DNA from: Candidatus Nitrospira allomarina
GTDB lineage: Bacteria > Nitrospirota > Nitrospiria > Nitrospirales > UBA8639
Length of the DNA stretch: 64,000 nt
Direction of reading: 5' to 3'
Assembly: GCF_032050975.1 (NCBI RefSeq)
Contig: NZ_CP116967.1
Coordinates: 3,221,001 to 3,285,000, forward strand
Shown: piece after piece, positions 58,141 to 64,000 of the stretch
How positions within the stretch are numbered: position 1 is the stretch's first letter
Layout of the letters: each line of letters opens with the position of its first letter
Translations under genes and position numbers: made by a program
Notes under the pieces: generated by a model
What the model was told of the DNA's origin: nothing
Database searches by the model: none
The model's input: only the letters and a program-made list of their open reading frames with translations

Positions 58141-59194
58141 GGAACAAAGCCTCTTGAAGTTGCGCCCGCGTCACTGTGGCGGTACCCACCATGCCCACCA
58201 CAATACCTGCAGCCTGATTGGCTAATACCGCAGCTTCAGGAAGTGGGGCTTTTGCACTTAACGCTAATGCAAGAGTACTGATGACCGTATCGCCTGCTCC
58301 GGTGACATCATAGACTTGTCGAGCCACGGCCGGGATGGTCCATGATTGGCCCGTCTTTTCAAAAATACTCATTCCCTCTTCTCCCCTCGTGACCACGACT
58401 GACTGGCACTGTAATTGTTGTTGGAGAGCCAGGCCGATTTGTTCAACCGGAACATCCTGGCTTGGAAGGAATCCTGCTGCCTGTTTGGCTTCGAAATGAT
58501 TGGGTGTGATAACTGTCACTCCCTGATAATACGCCATATGCTCAACCTTCGGATCCACTACGACCGGAACGCCGAATTGATTAGCCAGAACATGAATGGC
58601 TTTCATCAGGTCAACGGTGATCATGCCCTTCGCATAATCGGAAATCACCAGGCAGGAAACTTCAGGAAGACGGGAAGCCACATGTTTTATCATTTTCTTG
58701 GTCTGTCGAGACGAAATGTCATGGCGTTGTTCCACATCAAATCGAACAATTTGCTGATTGTGGGCTACCACTCTGGTTTTTTTAATGGTAGGGCGACTAG
58801 AGTCGACGAACACACCGGCAGTAAACGGGGACGATCGTCGAATGTCAGCAAGGAATTGTTTCCCAACATGATCCGCACCGACCATGCCGCACAATTCAGC
58901 TTGTCCACCTAATGTCAGAATATTATGATACACATTCGCTGCCCCACCCATTCTGTACGATTCAGAGTCCACATGAACAATCGGTACGGGCGCTTCCGGA
59001 GAGACGCGATGCACCTTTCCCCAGACATAATGATCGAGAATGAGATCTCCGATAACCAGAATGCGAGCACGGGAGAAGCGTTGAATATACTCCTTGAATT
59101 TCCGAGAGGAAATCGATGGGACAACAGATAGCGGTTTCATCCTTGAGTCAGCACAAGCCTGAAGTTTGGTTGAGTCGAGTGAGTTGGTCCTCAC
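58127..59194 (-). CDS. heptose-7-phosphate kinase (kinase domain only)
   Basis: A 355-residue PfkB-family kinase of the D-glycero-beta-D-manno-heptose 7-phosphate kinase type, used for heptose incorporation into lipopolysaccharide. Motifs: LVIGDLILDHYVWGKVHRVS, APVPIVHV, GGAANVYHNI, VVTRGEEGMSIF and DVTGAGDTVISTLAL with the catalytic Asp. The nucleotidyltransferase half of HldE is missing, so a separate adenylyltransferase should exist. The GTG at 59194 overlaps the lepB stop (TAGTG). The ATG at 59140 is an alternative. Confidence 0.88.
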   Translation of the reverse strand: MRTNSLDSTKLQACADSRMKPLSVVPSISSRKFKEYIQRFSRARILVIGDLILDHYVWGKVHRVSPEAPVPIVHVDSESYRMGGAANVYHNILTLGGQAELCGMVGADHVGKQFLADIRRSSPFTAGVFVDSSRPTIKKTRVVAHNQQIVRFDVEQRHDISSRQTKKMIKHVASRLPEVSCLVISDYAKGMITVDLMKAIHVLANQFGVPVVVDPKVEHMAYYQGVTVITPNHFEAKQAAGFLPSQDVPVEQIGLALQQQLQCQSVVVTRGEEGMSIFEKTGQSWTIPAVARQVYDVTGAGDTVISTLALALSAKAPLPEAAVLANQAAGIVVGMVGTATVTRAQLQEALFHGHK

Positions 59195-59955
59195 TATTCA
59201 ATGATCTTCCCGATTCGTTCCCATCGGATCCAATCGGTCCAAGCTCCCTGCCCATTCCATGACCAATACACGAGGAAGGCCCTGCCTTTAATTTTATCCA
59301 TTCGCACAAACCCCCAAAACCGACTGTCCAAACTTTGGTCACGGTTATCACCCATCACAAAGTAGGAGTCCGGAGGGACGGTTAGGGGCCCAAGATTATC
59401 CCGAGGATTGATGCGGCCATCAATAATTCCAGGGTCGACCCTCTGCGTGAAACCCTCATCCAACAAAGGCTGTCCATTCACAATCACGTGTTTATTTTGA
59501 ATATGAATGGTATCACCAGGAAGCCCGATCACCCGTTTGATAAAATCCTTATTTTCATCCTCCGGGTAACGAAACACGATGATATCTCCACGCGACGGAG
59601 GATCAAAATTCATCACGATCGTAGAAGAAAAACACGTCACAGGGGGGAACGAAACCTGAAACTCGCAGTCTTTTGGCACCTGAAACCCATAGGCCAGTTT
59701 GGAAACGAGGATATGATCGCCAATCATCAGAGTTGGAATCATCGACCCTGATGGGATTTTAAAGGCCTGGACTACAAAGACCCGAATGGTGAGTGCCAAA
59801 ATAATCGCAATGATTAAGGCCTCAGCATATTCTCGAAAAATGGATTTTTTGGATATCTCCATATCCTGTGAACTTGAAGTAACCGAAGATTCCTCTTGAA
59901 GATTTTTTTCGGAAGATTCGGTCATTTTGGGTTGTTGCGGATCTTGAGTGGTCAT
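59194..59955 (-). CDS. lepB: signal peptidase I
   Basis: Cleaves signal peptides of exported proteins at the membrane. It is 253 residues: a charged and polar N-terminal tail of 36 residues, one transmembrane helix (residues 44-62) and the catalytic Ser71 in PSGSM, with Lys140 in DFIKRVIGLPGD. Conserved box E GDNRDQSLDSRFWG is present. The middle has an insert with two cysteines (PKDCEF... PVTCFS). It is adjacent to lepA, a frequent pair. Confidence 0.95.
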   Translation of the reverse strand: MTTQDPQQPKMTESSEKNLQEESSVTSSSQDMEISKKSIFREYAEALIIAIILALTIRVFVVQAFKIPSGSMIPTLMIGDHILVSKLAYGFQVPKDCEFQVSFPPVTCFSSTIVMNFDPPSRGDIIVFRYPEDENKDFIKRVIGLPGDTIHIQNKHVIVNGQPLLDEGFTQRVDPGIIDGRINPRDNLGPLTVPPDSYFVMGDNRDQSLDSRFWGFVRMDKIKGRAFLVYWSWNGQGAWTDWIRWERIGKIIE

Positions 59956-59962
59956 CAGCGGT

Positions 59963-61777
59963 TCAATTCGGATCGGTCTTTAAAATAGCCAGAAAAGCTT
60001 CTTGAGGGACTTCGACACGTCCTAATTGTTTCATCCGTTTTTTTCCTTCTTTTTGCTTTTCCCACAATTTGCGTTTTCGGGAAATATCCCCACCATAGCA
60101 CTTGGCCGTCACATTTTTCTTGAGTGCGCCAATGGTTTCCCTGGCAATAATGCGTTTGCCTATGGTCGCCTGAATGACAATTTCAAACATTTGCTTGGGA
60201 ATGAGTTCTTTCATTTTTTCGGCTAATTGTCGCCCGCGGCTTTGCACTTTATCTTTATGTGCGATAATGGAGAGCGCATCTACTGTCTCCCCATTCAGCA
60301 ATAAGTCCAATTTCACCAATTCAGACTCGCGATAGCCGAGCAATTCATAGTCCAAGGATGCATACCCTTGCGTGCGAGATTTCAGGCGATCATAGAAGTC
60401 TAGCACAATTTCATTGAGCGGGATCTCATAGGTTAACATGGATCGGGTTGGATCCAGATATTGCAGCCCGACTTGAATGCCACGACGTTCCTGACACAAC
60501 TGAAGGACATTTCCGATATAGCGCTCAGGCGTAATCATGGTGGCTTTAATATAAGGCTCTTCAATCCGTTCGATCTGTGAAGGATCCGGAAGTTTTGAGG
60601 GATTGTCGATGACCAGGGTTTCGCCTTTGGTGGTCGTCACACGATAAACCACCGTCGGGGCGGTACTGATCAGATCCAGTCCATATTCCCGCTCCAAACG
60701 TTCTCGGATAATTTCCATGTGGAGAAGCCCTAAAAACCCACATCGAAACCCAAATCCCAAGGCCAGGGATGTTTCCGGTTCATAGACAAAGGAGGAATCA
60801 TTCAGCTGTAACTTCTCCAGAGAATCCCTCAGGTCCTCAAACTTGGCATTGTCGGTGGTATATAACCCGCAAAAGACTACCGGTTTGACGTCCCGGTACC
60901 CGGGCAAGGCCATGCTTGTTGGGCGCTTTGAATCCGTAATGGTATCGCCAATTTTAGTGTCAGATAGTTCTTTCATCCCGGCACAAATGTATCCGACTTC
61001 CCCAGGCCCCAGGCGATTCACCTTGGTTCGTTTCGGTGAAAAAACGCCCACCTCCAGGACTTCAAATTCGCGTCCGGAAAACATGAGCTTAATCATCATA
61101 TTGGGGGTGATTTCTCCATCCATGACTCGAAGAAGCACCACGGCGCCCTGGTAATTATCGAACCAGGAATCAAATATCAGGGCTTTTAATGGGTGATCAA
61201 TTGAACCGACGGGAGGCGGGATAATCTTCACCACTCCTTCAAGCACCTCCCTCACCCCTCGTCCATCTTTGGCACTGACTAAAAATGCCTCTTCACTCGA
61301 CAACCCCAACACATCTCGAATTTGGACTTTGACCCCTTCGACATCGGCGCTCGGCAAATCAATTTTATTAATGACAGGAATTATCACTAAATCATTCGAA
61401 ATTGCCAGATAGGCATTGGCGATCGTCTGGGCCTCCACTCCCTGGGTGGCATCGATTAACAGAAGTGCTCCTTCACAGGCAGCCAGGCTGCGTGAGACCT
61501 CATAGGCAAAATCTACATGTCCAGGAGTATCAATGAGGTTAAACTGGTATTCCTGTCCATCCGAACTCCGAAATCGTGTTGTGACAGCATGCGCTTTGAT
61601 CGTAATGCCGCGCTCACGCTCCAGGTCCATGGCATCCAGATATTGAGCACGGGCCTCGCGTGGAGACACGGCACCGGTGATCTCCAAAAACCGGTCGGCA
61701 AGAGTGGATTTGCCGTGGTCGATATGAGCAATAATTGAAAAATTGCGGATGTGGATTTGAGGAAAGGCTTTACTCAT
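59963..61777 (-). CDS. lepA: elongation factor 4 (LepA)
   Basis: A ribosome-associated GTPase that can back-translocate tRNAs. It is 604 residues with the GTPase domain [27 protein letters not shown] and [10 protein letters not shown], and the LepA-specific C-terminal domain ending in the basic [20 protein letters not shown]. The promoter predicted just upstream leaves a leader of only about 8 bases. It heads the minus-strand envelope run. Confidence 0.97.
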   Translation of the reverse strand: MSKAFPQIHIRNFSIIAHIDHGKSTLADRFLEITGAVSPREARAQYLDAMDLERERGITIKAHAVTTRFRSSDGQEYQFNLIDTPGHVDFAYEVSRSLAACEGALLLIDATQGVEAQTIANAYLAISNDLVIIPVINKIDLPSADVEGVKVQIRDVLGLSSEEAFLVSAKDGRGVREVLEGVVKIIPPPVGSIDHPLKALIFDSWFDNYQGAVVLLRVMDGEITPNMMIKLMFSGREFEVLEVGVFSPKRTKVNRLGPGEVGYICAGMKELSDTKIGDTITDSKRPTSMALPGYRDVKPVVFCGLYTTDNAKFEDLRDSLEKLQLNDSSFVYEPETSLALGFGFRCGFLGLLHMEIIRERLEREYGLDLISTAPTVVYRVTTTKGETLVIDNPSKLPDPSQIERIEEPYIKATMITPERYIGNVLQLCQERRGIQVGLQYLDPTRSMLTYEIPLNEIVLDFYDRLKSRTQGYASLDYELLGYRESELVKLDLLLNGETVDALSIIAHKDKVQSRGRQLAEKMKELIPKQMFEIVIQATIGKRIIARETIGALKKNVTAKCYGGDISRKRKLWEKQKEGKKRMKQLGRVEVPQEAFLAILKTDPN

Positions 61778-61791
61778 TCGAAGTGACTCTG

Positions 61792-61820
61792 ATTGTAATG
61801 AGACCCTAAAAGGTTGTCAA
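61792..61820 (-). promoter_or_regulatory. promoter of the lepA-lepB envelope run
   Basis: On the minus strand TTGACA (61820-61815), exactly 17 bases and TACAAT (61797-61792). The start near 61785 leaves a very short leader without a Shine-Dalgarno sequence. It overlaps the possible bioA promoter on the other strand. Confidence 0.65.
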
Positions 61821-61843
61821 AATTCAATGGATTCCGCTAGGTT
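61814..61843 (+). promoter_or_regulatory. possible bioA promoter overlapping the lepA promoter
   Basis: TTGTCA (61814-61819), 18 bases and TAGGTT (61838-61843). The -35 overlaps the lepA -35 on the opposite strand, so the two could compete. The -10 is weak. Confidence 0.3.
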
Positions 61844-61860
61844 ATTCCCTTAAAACAACC

Positions 61861-63282
61861 ATGACTCTCAAGACGACCCGCACAGCCTTAGAGAAAGACG
61901 ATCGCGAGTACGTGTGGCACCCTTTTACCCAAATGCAGGAATGGGAACGGCAGCCTCCTCTCATCATCAGACGCGGAAAAGGTTCGTATGTCTATGATAT
62001 GGATGGCAACCCCTATCTCGATGCAACAGCATCCATCTGGGTCAATATTCATGGGCATCGACATCCTCGCATTGATGAGGCCATTCGTCATCAACTTACC
62101 CAGGTAGCTCATACGACGTTGCTGGGACTTTCCAATCCACCGGCCATTCAATTGGCGAAGGCTCTTATTCGCCTGGCGCCCAAAGGGTTACAAAAAGTCT
62201 TCTATTCCGACAACGGCTCCACCGCTGTTGAAGTGGCGGCCAAAATGGCTATTCAGTATTGGCAACAATGTCCGAATCCCCAACCACAAAAAACCCGGTT
62301 TATCCATCTTGGCATGTCCTATCACGGGGACACGGTGGGAGGAATGAGCCTCAGCGGAGTCGAATTGTTCCGCAGATCTTTTTCTCCACTCCTTTTTGCA
62401 AGCCATGACGTGGAGCCCCCTTATTGCTATCGATGTCCCCTTCAATTGCATTTCCCTCACTGTCGGCTCGCCTGTCTTGAGCCGCTTGAAAAACTTCTTT
62501 CCACACAGCATCAAGAAATTGCAGGTCTCATTCTTGAGCCCATGGTGCAAGCGGTCGCCGGGATCATTCCTTCGCCTCCAGGATACTTGAAACGTGTCAG
62601 GGAGTTATGCACGCGGTACAATGTCCTATTCATTGCCGATGAGGTTGCCACCGGGTTTGGACGAACAGGTCGGATGTTTGCCTGTGAGCATGAAGGCATT
62701 TCTCCGGATATCATGGCTATTGCCAAAGGTTTAACGGGAGGCTATCTCCCATTGGCCGCCACACTGACGACAAACGCCATTTATGAGGCATTTTTGGGAG
62801 AAGGGCACGAAAACAAAACATTTTTCCATGGACACAGTTATGCGGGGAATCCCTTGGGATGCGCGGCGGCTCTGGCCAACCTTGCCATCTTTAAAAGTGA
62901 ACGAACTCTCGCAAAGCTTCAACGACGGATCCCTAAATTTCGCAGAGCTCTAGCCTCCCTGACCGAAGACCCTTGGGTTGGGGATATCCGGCAATGTGGC
63001 TTTATGGTTGGGATTGAATTAGTTCAACAAAAATCCCAAAAAATGCCGTTCCCGGCCTCCGAACGTATTGGCCAGAAAATAGCCATGACCGCGAGAACAT
63101 TAGGACTGCTGATCCGTCCCATCGGGACCATTATGATTCTCATTCCTCCCCTTTCGGCAAGTATCAAAGAACTCGATCAAATGGTGTCTATTTTAAGACT
63201 GGCCATATCAGTGGTCCGTGCATCCGGCACATCTTTCTCCATACCATCACCTCCGGAAGCATTGAAGCGGCCCTTGGACTAG
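61861..63282 (+). CDS. bioA: adenosylmethionine-8-amino-7-oxononanoate aminotransferase
   Basis: The PLP aminotransferase of biotin synthesis that converts KAPA to DAPA with SAM as amino donor. It is 473 residues, slightly long. Motifs: VWHPFTQMQEW at the N terminus, DATASIWVNIHGH, VFYSDNGSTAVEVAAKMA, SYHGDTVGGMSLSG, LFIADEVATGFGRTG and the PLP-lysine in IAKGLTGGYLPLAAT. The last 25 residues are extra. It lacks a Shine-Dalgarno sequence. No other bio genes are in the window. Confidence 0.94.
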   Translation: MTLKTTRTALEKDDREYVWHPFTQMQEWERQPPLIIRRGKGSYVYDMDGNPYLDATASIWVNIHGHRHPRIDEAIRHQLTQVAHTTLLGLSNPPAIQLAKALIRLAPKGLQKVFYSDNGSTAVEVAAKMAIQYWQQCPNPQPQKTRFIHLGMSYHGDTVGGMSLSGVELFRRSFSPLLFASHDVEPPYCYRCPLQLHFPHCRLACLEPLEKLLSTQHQEIAGLILEPMVQAVAGIIPSPPGYLKRVRELCTRYNVLFIADEVATGFGRTGRMFACEHEGISPDIMAIAKGLTGGYLPLAATLTTNAIYEAFLGEGHENKTFFHGHSYAGNPLGCAAALANLAIFKSERTLAKLQRRIPKFRRALASLTEDPWVGDIRQCGFMVGIELVQQKSQKMPFPASERIGQKIAMTARTLGLLIRPIGTIMILIPPLSASIKELDQMVSILRLAISVVRASGTSFSIPSPPEALKRPLD

Positions 63283-64000
63283 ATCAGCTCAACCGTCTGA
63301 CCAATGCGCAATTGACATCGGTCCACGGCCCGTCCCTGCTTCACAAAAATCTCGATATGCCCATTACTATTTATGAGACCTTCCGGGTATCCCAAGGCAC
63401 CTTCTTCGTAATGTGTTTTTATTCCCTTGATGACCACCTCTCCAATTTTGAGCCCGGAGTATTCTTTCTTGGTCACTGATCGAAACATCTCTATGTCGGT
63501 CAGGGTCACATTCGTTATGGCATTGCCAAAATGGTCAATATAGACAATTCGCCCATGTAGGGCATGCCCTTCCATACGTGGGGGATCAAGGGGAAGTCTG
63601 ACATAATCATGAATGAGGCGCCCGTACGAACCGGGAACCTGCCCCTTCGTCAACCAGGCTGCTGAAGGCGCAAATAAATCCCGTCCATCAAACGTCGCTC
63701 CCATGGAGTCCAATCGATATTGTTTATTTTCAATCGATCGAACTTGAACCGCGCTTTCCTCTTGAAGTACGTAGGTTAAGACCCCATTATCCGGAGCCAG
63801 GAAAAAATGCCTGGAAGTTGAGGCCAAAATTGGTCTTCGAGAGCTCCCCACCCCCGGGTCTACGACCACCACATGTACCGTTCCATCTGGAAAATATTGA
63901 TAGCATGATTTCAAAAAAAATGCCGCTTGTTCAACCCCATGCGCCGGAATTCGATGTGTCAGATCGACGATGCGTATTTGAGAATTTATGCCGAGCATTA
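63279..64000 (-). CDS. SAM hydroxide adenosyltransferase family protein (5' end cut)
   Basis: The gene runs out of the window, so the N terminus (about 20 residues, which in this family starts with a TDFG-type motif) is missing. The visible 240 residues show VDLTHRIPAHGVEQAAFFL, VVVDPGVGSSRRPI, FLAPDNGVLT and DGRDLFAPSAAWL, and in the C-terminal domain VYIDHFGNAITNVT. This is the DUF62/SAM hydroxide adenosyltransferase family, which mostly splits SAM to adenosine and methionine. An internal ATG at 63998 should not be taken as the start. It overlaps bioA by 4 bases. Confidence 0.88.
   Translation of the reverse strand, partial: MLGINSQIRIVDLTHRIPAHGVEQAAFFLKSCYQYFPDGTVHVVVVDPGVGSSRRPILASTSRHFFLAPDNGVLTYVLQEESAVQVRSIENKQYRLDSMGATFDGRDLFAPSAAWLTKGQVPGSYGRLIHDYVRLPLDPPRMEGHALHGRIVYIDHFGNAITNVTLTDIEMFRSVTKKEYSGLKIGEVVIKGIKTHYEEGALGYPEGLINSNGHIEIFVKQGRAVDRCQLRIGQTVELI

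Overview
This 64 kb window is chromosomal, densely packed and almost entirely housekeeping. It shows no rRNA, tRNA, CRISPR array, insertion sequence or prophage. The gene content points to a Gram-negative-type bacterium: Kdo and heptose genes for lipopolysaccharide, SPOR/RlpA, an HtrA protease, and lipoprotein signals. My best inference is Nitrospirota, probably a Nitrospira-like nitrite oxidiser with moderate G+C. This rests on a NarK-type nitrate/nitrite carrier, the three-part PurS/PurQ/PurL enzyme, an iron-sulfur type PurF and the overall gene set. It is not proved by any single marker.

Layout. 1-1440: 3'-truncated zwf (minus). 1441-4355: sparse DNA with a frameshifted sensor-like gene, a small phosphoesterase and a small hypothetical gene. 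4356-11276: complete trpEGDCFBA operon (minus), apparently driven by a promoter that leaves almost no leader. 11430-17363: a LysM lipoprotein gene diverges from a MoxR-like ATPase, an unknown 631-residue protein and ligA. 17520-21046 (minus): a CNNM/CorC protein, RlpA and an unknown protein. 21214-24238: a coiled-coil exported protein and mutS2, converging on queG. 25292-29334 (minus): an exported Cys-rich protein, groEL, groES and a heat-shock sigma factor gene (rpoH) directly upstream of groES. 29576-40749 (plus): narK, ribBA-ribH-nusB and purB-purC-purS-purQ-(DUF433)-purL-purF, i.e. riboflavin followed by purine synthesis. 40862-44677 (plus): a TlpA-like redoxin followed by a compact run of poorly known genes (metallo-beta-lactamase-like, TPR, methyltransferase). 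44779-49542 (minus): a 7TM sensor kinase and an unusual fusion of a LuxD-like acyl hydrolase with a methyltransferase. 50000-52096: an EF-G-like GTPase with altered G motifs. 52121-61777 (minus): the envelope run lepA-lepB-rfaE-kdsB-pyrG-kdsA-pgsA-plsY-htrA. 61861-64000: bioA converging on a truncated SAM hydroxide adenosyltransferase gene.

The most unusual items are the LuxD-like/methyltransferase fusion with a complete predicted catalytic triad, the string of hairpins in the intergenic region upstream of it, the MoxR plus unknown-protein pair, the leaderless-looking trpE promoter, and the rpoH-groESL linkage with a duplicated 14-bp box and no recognisable CIRCE operator. No complete defence or mobile system was found.
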